A stretch of 64,000 nt of DNA from Gammaproteobacteria bacterium (GTDB taxonomy: Bacteria; Pseudomonadota; Gammaproteobacteria; Pseudomonadales; UBA5518), in assembly GCA_016705365.1 (NCBI GenBank), contig JADIYI010000008.1:2046001-2110000 (forward strand), written 5' to 3'. Shown here one piece after another: positions 54,111-63,254 of this stretch (its first letter is position 1; every line of letters starts with the position of its first letter). The notes below the pieces were generated by a model. It saw nothing but the letters and a program-made list of their open reading frames with translations, made no database searches and was not told the origin of the DNA. Both the position numbers and the translations under genes were made by a program.

Positions 54111-54395
54111 GCTGAAGGCGATGGGCATGCGGGCACACGGCAAGCGTCTGCGCGGCACCCGGCTGGATCCCGTCGGCTAGCTGGCGGAACGTCGCCAGGA
54201 GCGGCAATTGATCGTTGATTACCGCGCGCTCTTGGATCGCATCCTCGGCTCTCTGGATGCCGGGCGCTACGATGCGGCGCTGGCGCTGGTGCGCTTGCCG
54301 GAGCAGGTGCGCGGCTTCGGGCCGGTATAGGCAACAGCCATTGCCGCGATGTACGCGGCGCGCGAGCGCTTGTTGCAGGAGTACGCGGGCAATTG
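54110..54395 (+). pseudogene. Indolepyruvate ferredoxin oxidoreductase C-terminal relic
   Basis: Reading LKAMGMRAHGKRLRGTRLDP, stop, LAERRQERQLIVDYRALLDR, LPEQVRGFGPV, stop, then ARERLLQEYAGN. This matches the C-terminus of large 2-oxoacid:ferredoxin oxidoreductases (LRGTxxDxFG...RQERQLIxDY...). Two in-frame stops and no upstream catalytic domain show it is dead. It neighbours the ThDP enzyme gene, which has a related cofactor. Confidence 0.65.
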
Positions 54396-54500
54396 ACTTG
54401 AACCGGTCGGTAGACTTGAATTCCGCCGTGGCCCCGCGAGCGTGTTGCACCCGGGTGTTGCAGCGCCGGTGTGCTGGCGGTCCAACTGGAGAGCAATGAA

Positions 54501-55352
54501 TTGAACAGCGAATATGTATTCACCCTCAGCTGCCCGGATCGCCTCGGAATCGTTGCCCTGGTCTCGGATGTGTTCTACCGCAACGGTGCATTCATCACCG
54601 AGGTGTCGAACTACAGCGACCAGCAGAGCAGGCGCTTTTTCCTGCGCTTCGTGTTCGATGACCGTCAGCTCGGGTGCACGATCGAGGAGTTCGGCGCGCA
54701 TCTTGCGCGGCTTGCCGCCGAGCTCGATCTCGATTACCGCTTTCGTCCGCTGGCCGCGCGTCAGCGCGTGCTGATCGCGGTCAGCAAGTACGATCATTGC
54801 CTCAACGTTCTGCTCAACAGGTGGAAGTCCGGGGTGCTGCCGATTGATGTGACAGGCGTGGTGTCGAACCACGCCGACTGCCGCAGCCTGGTCGAATGGT
54901 ACGGGATTCCCTATCACCATTTCCCGGTCAGCAGGGAAACCAGGCACGAGCAGGAACAGCAGATTCTCGATCTGATGCGTGCCGAGCGTGTCGACCTCCT
55001 GGTGCTGGCGCGTTATATGCAAATTCTCTCGGATGGGATGTGTCGCCAGCTTGCCGGTCGCGCGATTAATATCCACCACTCGTTTTTGCCCGGTTTCAAG
55101 GGTGCGAAGCCCTACCACCAGGCCTATGAGCGCGGCGTGAAGGTGATCGGGGCCACCGCGCACTACGTCACCAGCGATCTCGACGAGGGACCGATCATCG
55201 TGCAGGAGGTCAAGCGCATCGATCACCAGGTCTCGGTGGAGCAGATGGTGCACATGGGGCATGACACCGAGTCCACCGCGCTCGCCGAGGCGGTGCGTTT
55301 GCACGTCACCGAGCGCGTGGTACTGAACGGACAGCGCACGGTCATACTCTGA
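54501..55352 (+). CDS. purU: Formyltetrahydrofolate deformylase (TTG start)
   Basis: TTG 54501 has GGAGAG upstream and aligns with family N-termini (SEYVFTLSCPDRLGIVALVS), giving 283 residues. Domains: N-terminal ACT domain to ~85, then formyl transferase fold with AVSKYDHCLNVLLNRWK, VSNHADCR, the catalytic INIHHSFLPGFKGAKPY and HYVTSDLDEGPIIVQE. PurU hydrolyses 10-formyl-THF to formate and THF, setting free THF. This is the only folate-pool gene in the window apart from the corrinoid locus. Confidence 0.93.
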   Translation: MNSEYVFTLSCPDRLGIVALVSDVFYRNGAFITEVSNYSDQQSRRFFLRFVFDDRQLGCTIEEFGAHLARLAAELDLDYRFRPLAARQRVLIAVSKYDHCLNVLLNRWKSGVLPIDVTGVVSNHADCRSLVEWYGIPYHHFPVSRETRHEQEQQILDLMRAERVDLLVLARYMQILSDGMCRQLAGRAINIHHSFLPGFKGAKPYHQAYERGVKVIGATAHYVTSDLDEGPIIVQEVKRIDHQVSVEQMVHMGHDTESTALAEAVRLHVTERVVLNGQRTVIL

Positions 55353-55401
55353 ATTGCCGGCGCCGCGGGCGGCAGCCGCGGCTTGAACGACAGGAGCAGG
55401 G

Positions 55402-56781
55402 GTGCGAGTGATGCAGGCAGGCGGCACGACGGGTAGCAGTGATTTGCACGAGAGCTGGTCATCGCGTTTCGGCTTCCTGATGGCCACGATCGGTTTTGCC
55501 GTCGGCCTCGGCAATATCTGGCGTTTTCCGTACATGACCGGCGAGAACGGCGGCGCCGCATTTGTGCTCGTCTACCTGTTCTGTGCGTTCGCGATCGGTA
55601 TTCCGATCCTGATAGCCGAACTCCTCATCGGGCGCCGCGGGCAGCGCTCTCCGCCCGCTGCGATGCGCGCGATCGCCGAAGCCGAAGGAAGATCGCGGCA
55701 CTGGCAGTGGGTCGGTGGGATGAACCTGCTGGCAGCTTTCGTTATCGGGCTCAGCTATTGCGTGGTGATTGGCTGGGTGCTGCTGTACCTGTGGAAGGCC
55801 CTGTTGACGGGCTTTTCCGGTATCGACGCCGCCGCCGCGCGGGCGGAATTCGATGGCTTGCTGCACGATACGCCAACGATGGTGCTGTGGACCTGGATCG
55901 GACTGGTGCTGACGGGCGCGATCATCTACGCCGGCGTGCGCAAGGGGATCGAGCGCGCGGTCACGGTCATGATGCCGGCGCTGTTCCTGCTGTTGCTCGT
56001 GCTCGCGGCATTCAACATCGTCAGCGGTGGTTTTCCGGCGGCGCTCGATTATCTGTTCCGGGCGGACTTCAGCAAAATTACCGCATCGGTCTGGCTGGCA
56101 GCGGTCGGGCAGGCTTTTTTCTCGATCGGTGTCGCCATGGCGGGGATGATGACCTACGGCGCTTATCTGCCGAAAAGCGTCTCGATCGTGCGTTCGGCAT
56201 GGCTCATCATCGTCGCCGATACCATGGTGGCGCTGCTGGCGGGGCTGGTGATTTTTCCCGTCATATTCAAATTCGGCCTCGATCCGCAGGGCGGACCGGG
56301 GTTGATCTTCCAGACCCTGCCGGTGGCCTTTGCGCAGATGCCGGGCGGGCATCTGTTCGGCGTGCTGTTTTTCGTATTGTTGTCCTTCGCCGGAATTACC
56401 TCGATGGTGGGGCTGATAGAGGCGCTCACGGCGTGGCTCGAGGAGCACCGCGGCTTTGCGCGTCATCGCAGCGCACTGCTGGTGTTGGCGGCAATTGCGA
56501 TACTCAGTCTGCTGTCCATCCTGAGCTACAGCGAATTCTCCGAATGGCGGGTGGCCGGCAAGAATCTGAACGCGATACTCGATTACCTCGCCAACCAGGT
56601 CCTGCTGCCACTCGGCGGCTTGCTGATCGCGGTGTTCGCGGGCTGGCAGATGAGCCGTGACTCGACCCGCGAGGAACTCGACTTGCCCGACGGACGGGTG
56701 TTTGGCCTGTGGCGCATCCTGATCCGCTACCCGGTACCGGTCGCGGTGCTGCTCATCCTGCTGCTGGGTGTCGGTAGCTGA
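55402..56781 (+). CDS. Neurotransmitter:sodium symporter (NSS) family transporter
   Basis: 459 residues from GTG 55402 (or ATG 55411). TM1 carries the Na+/substrate signature GFAVGLGNIWRFPYM with TGENGGAAFVLVYLF in TM2. About eleven hydrophobic helices are visible, fitting the bacterial LeuT/MhsT-like subgroup. It likely imports an amino acid with Na+. It follows purU by ~50 nt and may be co-transcribed. Confidence 0.92.
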   Translation: MRVMQAGGTTGSSDLHESWSSRFGFLMATIGFAVGLGNIWRFPYMTGENGGAAFVLVYLFCAFAIGIPILIAELLIGRRGQRSPPAAMRAIAEAEGRSRHWQWVGGMNLLAAFVIGLSYCVVIGWVLLYLWKALLTGFSGIDAAAARAEFDGLLHDTPTMVLWTWIGLVLTGAIIYAGVRKGIERAVTVMMPALFLLLLVLAAFNIVSGGFPAALDYLFRADFSKITASVWLAAVGQAFFSIGVAMAGMMTYGAYLPKSVSIVRSAWLIIVADTMVALLAGLVIFPVIFKFGLDPQGGPGLIFQTLPVAFAQMPGGHLFGVLFFVLLSFAGITSMVGLIEALTAWLEEHRGFARHRSALLVLAAIAILSLLSILSYSEFSEWRVAGKNLNAILDYLANQVLLPLGGLLIAVFAGWQMSRDSTREELDLPDGRVFGLWRILIRYPVPVAVLLILLLGVGS

Positions 56782-56906
56782 TTTTTTGCCGTTTGCCCGG
56801 GTAATTTGTCGCCACGGCACTTTCGGCCCGCTCTGCTACTCTCCATCGCGTATGCCATCGGTTGTCGTCATGGCAATCCAATACCTGCGACCAAGGAGAT
56901 TTTGCA

Positions 56907-57449
56907 ATGAGTGGATTGTCCGGGAAAGCCGCGCTTTGCAGCACCATGCTGGTTGTGACGCTGTTGGGCGGTTGTTGCTGCCAGATGGAACAGCCGGCGC
57001 CCGGGCCGGATGTGGCTGCCGCGGCTCCCACGACCGTCACCGAGGTGTTTGCGCTGAGTTCGGAGCAACTGTTCGATTTCGACCAGGCAACCCTGCGTTC
57101 GGAGGCCGCCTTCACGCTGTCCACCATGGTCGAGAAGTATCGTGGCAATGCCCGGCTGCGCTCGATAACGGTCACCGGTCATACCGACAGCGTCGGCGCC
57201 GATACCTACAACCAGAGCCTGTCCCAGCGCCGCGCGGACTCGGTGCGCAATTACCTGGTGGAGCGGGGCGTCGATGGCTCGAAGATATCCGCGGTGGGCA
57301 AGGGCGAGAGCAGCCCGACCGCTTCCAACGATACCGTGCAGGGCCGTCAGCTCAACCGACGTGTCGAGCTCTCTGCCGAACTCGAGCACGAGGTCACCCG
57401 CTCGGCCGATGCCAATCCGAACTGGATCGTCTCGGCGCCTGGCCGGTAA
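56907..57449 (+). CDS. OmpA-like peptidoglycan-binding lipoprotein
   Basis: ATG 56907 after AAGGAGAT gives 180 residues. Signal ends at a lipobox, LLGGC, with extra Cys following (GGCCC). The OmpA-C domain is clear: FDFDQATLRSEAAF, VTGHTDSVGADTYNQSLSQR and LSQRRADSVRNYLVERGV, then QLNRRVELSAEL. It should be anchored in the outer membrane and grip peptidoglycan. Confidence 0.93.
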   Translation: MSGLSGKAALCSTMLVVTLLGGCCCQMEQPAPGPDVAAAAPTTVTEVFALSSEQLFDFDQATLRSEAAFTLSTMVEKYRGNARLRSITVTGHTDSVGADTYNQSLSQRRADSVRNYLVERGVDGSKISAVGKGESSPTASNDTVQGRQLNRRVELSAELEHEVTRSADANPNWIVSAPGR

Positions 57450-57568
57450 AGCGCTCCGGGACGAGTCGCCAGGACCTCCCCGAATCCGGCTGTCGCGTGA
57501 CGGATATGCGCTGCCATCGCGGTGGCATGCAAGTATACTGGGCACGGATTCCAAGGATTTTTCCGAAA

Positions 57569-58186
57569 GTGCAGATTGCCGCCGAGCGCACGCCCGAACA
57601 TGCTCCCCCCAACGAGTTGACCGATGATCTCCTGTGCACCGACCGTGGCGTGCAATGGTTTGTGCCGGCAGCGCGCGATAGCCTGCAGCAGCCGTCACGC
57701 TGGCAGCGCACGGGCTGGGCCTGTGCGCGGCTGGCATTCCACGCCTATGTCGCTTTCTCGCTGCTCACGGTTGTCGGGGGATTCCTCAGCGCGCCGCTGA
57801 TGACACAGTTGTTCTTTGGTGACTGGCGCTTCTGGCGCTACCTGCGCCCGGGCACGATGCTGTATCCGCATGGCTGGCGCCTGCTGATGCTGGTGCTGCG
57901 CGGAGAGAGCAGTTTCATGCTGGGGGTGCCGCTTTCCAGCGCGCCGCAATCGGCACCGCGGCGCGGTATCGCGGAGCTCGCGCCGTCCTGGAGTCACGGC
58001 ATTTCCTGTGGCAGTTGCCGGCGTTGTTGCCACGTCAAATCACTGCGCTGTCCGGTGCTGGATACCGACAGCGGATTATGCCGCGGTTACAATTCCTTTT
58101 ACTGGCGCTACTTCAATTGCGGGCGCTACCCTTCCACGCAGGCGGAGATCGATTACTACGGCTGCCCGAAATGGCAGATCAAATGA
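57569..58186 (+). CDS. Cys-rich membrane-associated protein (YkgJ-like C-terminus)
   Basis: GTG 57569 gives 205 residues; ATG 57527 is an alternative. One membrane segment is likely at ~55-78 (AFHAYVAFSLLTVVGGFLS). The C-terminus has a cysteine array: SCGSCRRCCHVKSLRCPVL and LCRGYNSF, FNCGRYPS, YYGCPK. It resembles the zinc- or iron-chelating CxxCxxCC family (YkgJ type). Function unknown. A TATACT at 57533 may be the -10 box. Confidence 0.6.
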   Translation: MQIAAERTPEHAPPNELTDDLLCTDRGVQWFVPAARDSLQQPSRWQRTGWACARLAFHAYVAFSLLTVVGGFLSAPLMTQLFFGDWRFWRYLRPGTMLYPHGWRLLMLVLRGESSFMLGVPLSSAPQSAPRRGIAELAPSWSHGISCGSCRRCCHVKSLRCPVLDTDSGLCRGYNSFYWRYFNCGRYPSTQAEIDYYGCPKWQIK

Positions 58187-58295
58187 ACCGCGCGCTTGCC
58201 CGGTGTCGGGCCGCGAGCCTGGCCCGCAAGGCGGAAGGCACATCGCAGATACTGCAACCGGTGACAGCGACGCCGCGCGCATCCGGGGGTATCGC

Positions 58296-59192
58296 ATGAC
58301 GATCAGTTCGAAACCGTTCGCGGCCAAGAAATTCCTCGATATCAACGGGCGTCGCATGGCTTACATCGACGAGGGCGAGGGTGATGCGATCGTATTCCAG
58401 CATGGCAATCCGACGTCCTCCTATCTGTGGCGCAACGTCATGCCCCATTGCCGTGGACTCGGTCGGCTGATTGCCTGCGATCTGATCGGGATGGGTGATT
58501 CCGACAAACTGGATGCATCGGGTCCGGTCCGTTATTCCTACGCCGAGCAGCGCGACTACCTGTTCGCCCTGTTCGACAAGCTCGATCTCGGTGAGCGCGT
58601 GGTGCTGGTGATCCACGACTGGGGGTCGGCGCTGGGTTTCGACTGGGCCAATACGCACCGTGGGCGCGTGCAGGGCATTGCCTACATGGAAAGTATCGTG
58701 ATGCCGGTGCAGTGGAGCGACTGGCCGGAAGGTGCACGGCGCGTCTTCCAGGGCTTTCGTTCGCCGGCGGGCGAGGAAATGGTGCTCGAGAAAAACGTCT
58801 TCGTCGAACGCGTGCTGCCCGGATCGATCCTGCGTTCCCTGGACGAGGCGGAAATCAACGAGTACCGGCGGCCGTTCCTGCGCCCGGGAGAGGATCGACG
58901 TCCGGTACTGAGCTGGCCGCGCGAGATACCGATCGCCGGCGAGCCGGAGCAAATGGTCAAAATCGTCGAGGACTATGCGCGCTGGCTGGCGACTTGCGAT
59001 ACGCCCAAGCTGTTCGTCAATGCGGAACCGGGTTCCATACTGGTCGGCCGGCAACGCGAATTCTGCCGCAGCTGGCCAAACCAGCGGGAAATCACGGTCA
59101 AGGGTTCGCATTTCATCCAGGAGGACAGCCCGGATGAGATCGGTGCGGCAGTGGCCGGATTTGTGCGCGCGCTGCGCGGCGCCGCCTGCTGA
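58296..59192 (+). CDS. Haloalkane dehalogenase (HLD-II type)
   Basis: ATG 58296 gives 298 residues, right for the family. Oxyanion/halide motif GNPTSSYLWRNVM, nucleophile Asp and halide-binding Trp in VIHDWGSALGF, Glu in ESIVMPVQW and catalytic His in VKGSHFIQED. The motif set matches LinB/DhaA-type enzymes that hydrolyse carbon-halogen bonds to alcohols. It ends 10 nt from the convergent patatin gene. Luciferase-type relatives share this fold, so activity needs testing. Confidence 0.9.
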   Translation: MTISSKPFAAKKFLDINGRRMAYIDEGEGDAIVFQHGNPTSSYLWRNVMPHCRGLGRLIACDLIGMGDSDKLDASGPVRYSYAEQRDYLFALFDKLDLGERVVLVIHDWGSALGFDWANTHRGRVQGIAYMESIVMPVQWSDWPEGARRVFQGFRSPAGEEMVLEKNVFVERVLPGSILRSLDEAEINEYRRPFLRPGEDRRPVLSWPREIPIAGEPEQMVKIVEDYARWLATCDTPKLFVNAEPGSILVGRQREFCRSWPNQREITVKGSHFIQEDSPDEIGAAVAGFVRALRGAAC

Positions 59193-59202
59193 GCGCGCGA
59201 CA

Positions 59203-61440
59203 TCAGTCGAAAACCTGGCCGATCTGCAGGTACAGCGCGCGCTGGTCGTGCTCGCCGAATCCGGCACCCAGGAATACCGGTCCCAGCGGTGAATCGATAC
59301 CGATAAACAGACTGCCTGCGTAGAGCAGTTCGTCCGCCGTCACGTCGTTGCGTCGCAGCCAGACGTTGCCGGTTTCGATGCTGGCACCGGCGTAGACGGG
59401 AAAGTCGATTGGCAGAAAGGATTGTTCGGTCAGGCGCCGGTAGAAGACCAGGTTGGCCGCCGCAAGGTAGTTGCCCGCCAGCGAGTCACGGGTGTAACCC
59501 GACAGCGACAGGAATCCTCCCAGGGAAAAGACCTGCGAGGGAAGGATCAGCGTGCTGTTGTCGATATCCAGTTCCGACCAGCGTGCGGTTGCGATGATCG
59601 AATTGCGTCCGAAGCTGCGGGCAAGAAGGGCAATCGTGCTCCACGCCTCGTAATCGGCCTCGGCGCCGAATTCATCCTTGCCTGACGCATAGTGGCTGCT
59701 CAGGCGAGTGCCGTGTCCGGGAAAATACGCACGGTCCAGCGTGTCATAGCGCAGCTCCGCGAAAATACCCCCGTCGTCCTGGCTGCTCGAGGTGAGCAGT
59801 GGCGAGCCGATCTGGATATCGGTATTGGCCGTACCGGTAAACAATCCGCCGCGCAATGCGGCGGTATTGTCGAAATTGATGCCCGGTCCGAATTCCAGCA
59901 CATGGTCATCGACCACCACCCGCGCCCGCACTTCGCCATCTTCGGAGAAATTGAGCAGGCGTTGTTGATACTGGTACTGGGCATCGAGAAAAAAGCGCCG
60001 GTTGATGTCGAGCGGTTGATAGAACTCGGTGCCGAACAGCGAGCGGCCGCCGAGCTGCGCCAGGGTGTACCATTCGGCACCCAACGCATTGATGCCTTTC
60101 TGGCGCCAGCTGGCGCGCACGCCGAATTCGCTGTCGCCGCGGCTGTCCTGCTCCCAGCTGATACCCATTTTCAGATAGCTGATACCGGCGGGATGGGCAA
60201 TGGCCCTGACGTTCAGCACGTTTTTCCCGTCGCTTCGCGTCAGGTCATAATCGACCCGTGAAAACTCGTCGAGCCCGTAGATCGCGGTGATGTCCTCCTC
60301 GAGCTTGCGACGATCGAGGCGTTTGCCCTCGCGCTGGCTGATCATGTTGCGCAGCAACTGCCGCGATACCGACGCGTCGGTATGTATCTCGACGCGCTGT
60401 ATCAGCGGTGACTTGGTGGCTTTCGGAGCGGATGTTTGCACCAGTTGCAACCTGGTGCGCGGAGTCGCAAGGACGGCGAGCTGCTCACCGGCGGCGCGTG
60501 CCGCATCGTAGCCGAGCTGAATCGCGAGTTCGGCCTTGTTGAATGCCATGGTCGTGATTCCGGCCGTATCGAGTGCCGGCAATATCAGAATGTCGTCGGG
60601 TCCCATCAGCGCAATCTGCTGCTCCGAGTTCTTGCGCGTGAGCACCGTCGTGAGCTGGTCGATAATGGCAAATCCGCCGCCGTCCTCGATTTGCTCGCGT
60701 GTCGACAGCGGCGTGCCGATATCGATCACGATCAGTCGGTCGACTCCCATCGCCTGCACCACATCGACCGGGATGTTCTTGGCGATGCCGCCGTCGACCA
60801 GCAGTTTGCCGTCCACATCGACAGGCGCGAAGGCGCTTGGAATCGACATGCTGGCGCGCATCGCGGTCGCGAGATCGCCGTGGTCCAGCACCACGGTATC
60901 GCCGGTGGCAATATCCGTCGCCACCGCGCGGTACGGAATCGGCAGCTGGTCGAAATCGGTGACGTTCGATACATGCGACACCAGGTCGTGGAGCATCAAA
61001 TTCAGATTCTGGCCCTCCACGATACCCATCGGGATGCGGAACCTGCCGTCCTTGAAACGCAGCCGGCCACGGGCCAGGAAGTCGTAGTCTTCCTGCTTGC
61101 GGCGGAACGTGAGCTGATTGCGAGGAGCGTCGTCATTGAAGGCTTTCTGCCAGTCCAGCGTGCTCACGACCTGCTCGATCTCCGCCGCGCTCATGCCGGA
61201 TGCATAGAGCCCGCCCACGATCGATCCCATGCTGGTGCCGGCAATGGCATCCACCCTGATATTGTTTTCCTCGAGATACTTGATCACCCCGATATGTGCC
61301 AGCCCGCGCGCGCCGCCGCCGGCCAGAACCAGGCCGACACGCGGAGCCCTCGGCTTGGCGTCATCAGCCGCGGTCAACGACGCGCTCGCGAGAGCCAGCA
61401 ACAGGCACAATGGCCAGACGATCAGGCGCGGAAAATTCAT
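59203..61440 (-). CDS. Patatin-like phospholipase with beta-barrel (type Vd autotransporter, PlpD-like)
   Basis: 745 residues from ATG 61440. Signal peptide ends near LTAAD (~25). Patatin domain: GGGARGLAHIGV oxyanion loop (~45), nucleophile GTSMGS (~70) and catalytic DGG (LLVDGGIAKNIPV). A POTRA-like segment follows (~345-420), then a barrel of beta strands to the C-terminal LYLQIGQVFD. This order is that of type Vd secretion proteins such as PlpD, in which the barrel exports its own lipase. No cleavage site between the parts is obvious. Confidence 0.92.
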   Translation of the reverse strand: MNFPRLIVWPLCLLLALASASLTAADDAKPRAPRVGLVLAGGGARGLAHIGVIKYLEENNIRVDAIAGTSMGSIVGGLYASGMSAAEIEQVVSTLDWQKAFNDDAPRNQLTFRRKQEDYDFLARGRLRFKDGRFRIPMGIVEGQNLNLMLHDLVSHVSNVTDFDQLPIPYRAVATDIATGDTVVLDHGDLATAMRASMSIPSAFAPVDVDGKLLVDGGIAKNIPVDVVQAMGVDRLIVIDIGTPLSTREQIEDGGGFAIIDQLTTVLTRKNSEQQIALMGPDDILILPALDTAGITTMAFNKAELAIQLGYDAARAAGEQLAVLATPRTRLQLVQTSAPKATKSPLIQRVEIHTDASVSRQLLRNMISQREGKRLDRRKLEEDITAIYGLDEFSRVDYDLTRSDGKNVLNVRAIAHPAGISYLKMGISWEQDSRGDSEFGVRASWRQKGINALGAEWYTLAQLGGRSLFGTEFYQPLDINRRFFLDAQYQYQQRLLNFSEDGEVRARVVVDDHVLEFGPGINFDNTAALRGGLFTGTANTDIQIGSPLLTSSSQDDGGIFAELRYDTLDRAYFPGHGTRLSSHYASGKDEFGAEADYEAWSTIALLARSFGRNSIIATARWSELDIDNSTLILPSQVFSLGGFLSLSGYTRDSLAGNYLAAANLVFYRRLTEQSFLPIDFPVYAGASIETGNVWLRRNDVTADELLYAGSLFIGIDSPLGPVFLGAGFGEHDQRALYLQIGQVFD

Positions 61441-61563
61441 GACGATTTCCTGGAAAACGGCGCCGCAGGATCGGGAGCGCAGGTGCCTCGGTGGCAGGTG
61501 CGAGTGAAGCCGGGCGCGAGTGCGTGAAGACTCTATTCTAGACTCGCGAGGGTGGAATCCTGA

Positions 61564-62337
61564 TCAGGCGTTATTGGTAGCAATAGCGCGGCGCGGCCCC
61601 AGCGCAAAGCACAGGATGGCGCACAGCGCGATGCACCAGACGACCAGGGCGCCGGAGGGCAGGTCGAACAGCGTCGAAAGCACCAGCCCGCTGCCATAGC
61701 CCGCGATGCCCACGCCGTAGCCGGCGGCGAGCCGCCAGCGGCGGAAATTCCGCGTGGCCAGTCCGGGCACGATCAGGCTGGCAAACACCAGGTACACGCC
61801 GACCAGCTGTACCGAGGCTGTCACGGCAAGCGCAAATACCACGTAGAACAGCAGCGGGTGCAATTGCTGGCGCTTTGCCAGCAGCAGGACCGAGATCAGC
61901 ACGGAACCGAGTGCTGGCAACAGCAGTTGCTCATAGCGTACCCACAGGATCTGTCCCGCCAGCAGATCGCGCAGGTGTTCGCCACCGTGCGGATTGTTGG
62001 CGAGCAGCAGGATGCCGCCGGTAGCGGCGAGCACGAACAGTACACCGATCTGGGCCTCCTGCACTTCGGGCCAGCGCTTTTCCGTCCAGGTCAGCAAGGC
62101 CGCACCGAGCAGGGCCGCCGTTGCTGCGGCGAGTTGGGTTGCAAGTCCCTGCGGATCGAATTCAAGCATGCCGGCGACGATCACGCCGAGTGCCGCGATC
62201 TGCGCCAGCGCCAGGTCGATGAACACGATGCCGCGGCTCAGGATCTGGGTGCCAAGCGGCACATGCGTGACCAGCACCAGGCAGCCGGCGAGGAAGGCCG
62301 GTAGCACGATCGACAGATCGGCGAGCGCAAGATTCAC
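61564..62337 (-). CDS. znuB: Zinc/manganese ABC transporter permease
   Basis: 257 residues with ~8 hydrophobic helices (LADLSIVLPAFLAGCLVLVTH, VFIDLALAQIAALGVIVAGM, LVGVYLVFASLIVPGLATRN). This is the ABC-3 metal permease pattern. The start overlaps the end of the binding-protein gene by 4 nt. The ATPase gene znuC is not next to it in the window. Confidence 0.92.
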   Translation of the reverse strand: MNLALADLSIVLPAFLAGCLVLVTHVPLGTQILSRGIVFIDLALAQIAALGVIVAGMLEFDPQGLATQLAAATAALLGAALLTWTEKRWPEVQEAQIGVLFVLAATGGILLLANNPHGGEHLRDLLAGQILWVRYEQLLLPALGSVLISVLLLAKRQQLHPLLFYVVFALAVTASVQLVGVYLVFASLIVPGLATRNFRRWRLAAGYGVGIAGYGSGLVLSTLFDLPSGALVVWCIALCAILCFALGPRRAIATNNA

Positions 62338-63242
62338 TGCAGCCCTCCCAGCAAACGGCTGATGATGTCCTCGAACAGCGTGAACAGGTCAGTGGCGGCG
62401 TCGGTACCGCCGACGGTGTTGGGGATCATCACGGCCGGGATGCTTGCCTGCGCTGACAACCATTGCGATGCGCGCTCGCTCTGGTAGGGGGTATGCAGCA
62501 CCATGCGCGCCGGGTCCTGACGCAACTGCTGCAGCAGCGCGGCGAGATGTGCGCTGCTCGGTTCGAGCCCTGGCTTGGGTTCGAGATTCCCGATCTCGCG
62601 CATGCCGAGCCAGTCAAACAGGTAGACCATGTCCTTGTGGTGCGCGATCACGCCCACTCCGTTCAATGCAACGGCCTGCTGTTCCCAGCGCTGCATGGCG
62701 AACTCCAGGCGTGCGCGAAAATCGGCGTACGCTGCACGATAAGCCTCGGCATTGGCCGGATCGAGCTCTCCCAGGCGTGTTGCCAGCGCCTCGCCCACTG
62801 GCACGAGGTTGTGCGGATTGAGCTGGATGTGCGGATTTCCCGAGCCATGTACATCACCCTGGGCGCGGTCGAGCTGGGTGGGCAACTCGAGGCGCGGGAC
62901 CAGATTGCCGGCAACGAAATTGCCGGGCTGGCCTGGCTGGATGCGGCGGTTTCCGGATTGCTGCAGCAATACGGGTAACCACCCGGCCTCCAGATCCAGG
63001 CCAGTGCACACCAGCAGATCGGCGTTGCGCACGCGTGCGATCAGGCTGGGACGCGCCTCGATGCGATGCGGATCCTGCTGACCCGTGGTGGCGCTGGAGA
63101 CGTTCAGCCGTTTGCCACCGATTTCGCTTGCCAGCGCGGCCCATTCCGCCTCGCAGCTCAGTACGTTGAGAGCCGCCTGGGCCGGCATGCACAGCGCTGC
63201 CAGCACCCCTATGAACCATGTCCGGGACAGCAGGTGTTTCAT
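62334..63242 (-). CDS. znuA: Zinc ABC transporter substrate-binding protein
   Basis: 302 residues. Signal peptide ends near MPAQA (~23). Cluster A-I features: LNVLSCEAEWAALASEIGG, DLLVCTGLDLEAGWLP, GNPHIQLNPHNLVPVGEALA with two metal His residues, and GVIAHHKDMVYLFDWLG with a His pair; SRLLGGLQ ends the protein. No His-rich loop is present. It captures zinc in the periplasm for the ZnuB channel. Confidence 0.9.
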   Translation of the reverse strand: MKHLLSRTWFIGVLAALCMPAQAALNVLSCEAEWAALASEIGGKRLNVSSATTGQQDPHRIEARPSLIARVRNADLLVCTGLDLEAGWLPVLLQQSGNRRIQPGQPGNFVAGNLVPRLELPTQLDRAQGDVHGSGNPHIQLNPHNLVPVGEALATRLGELDPANAEAYRAAYADFRARLEFAMQRWEQQAVALNGVGVIAHHKDMVYLFDWLGMREIGNLEPKPGLEPSSAHLAALLQQLRQDPARMVLHTPYQSERASQWLSAQASIPAVMIPNTVGGTDAATDLFTLFEDIISRLLGGLQ

Positions 63243-63254
63243 CGCGGTTTACTC

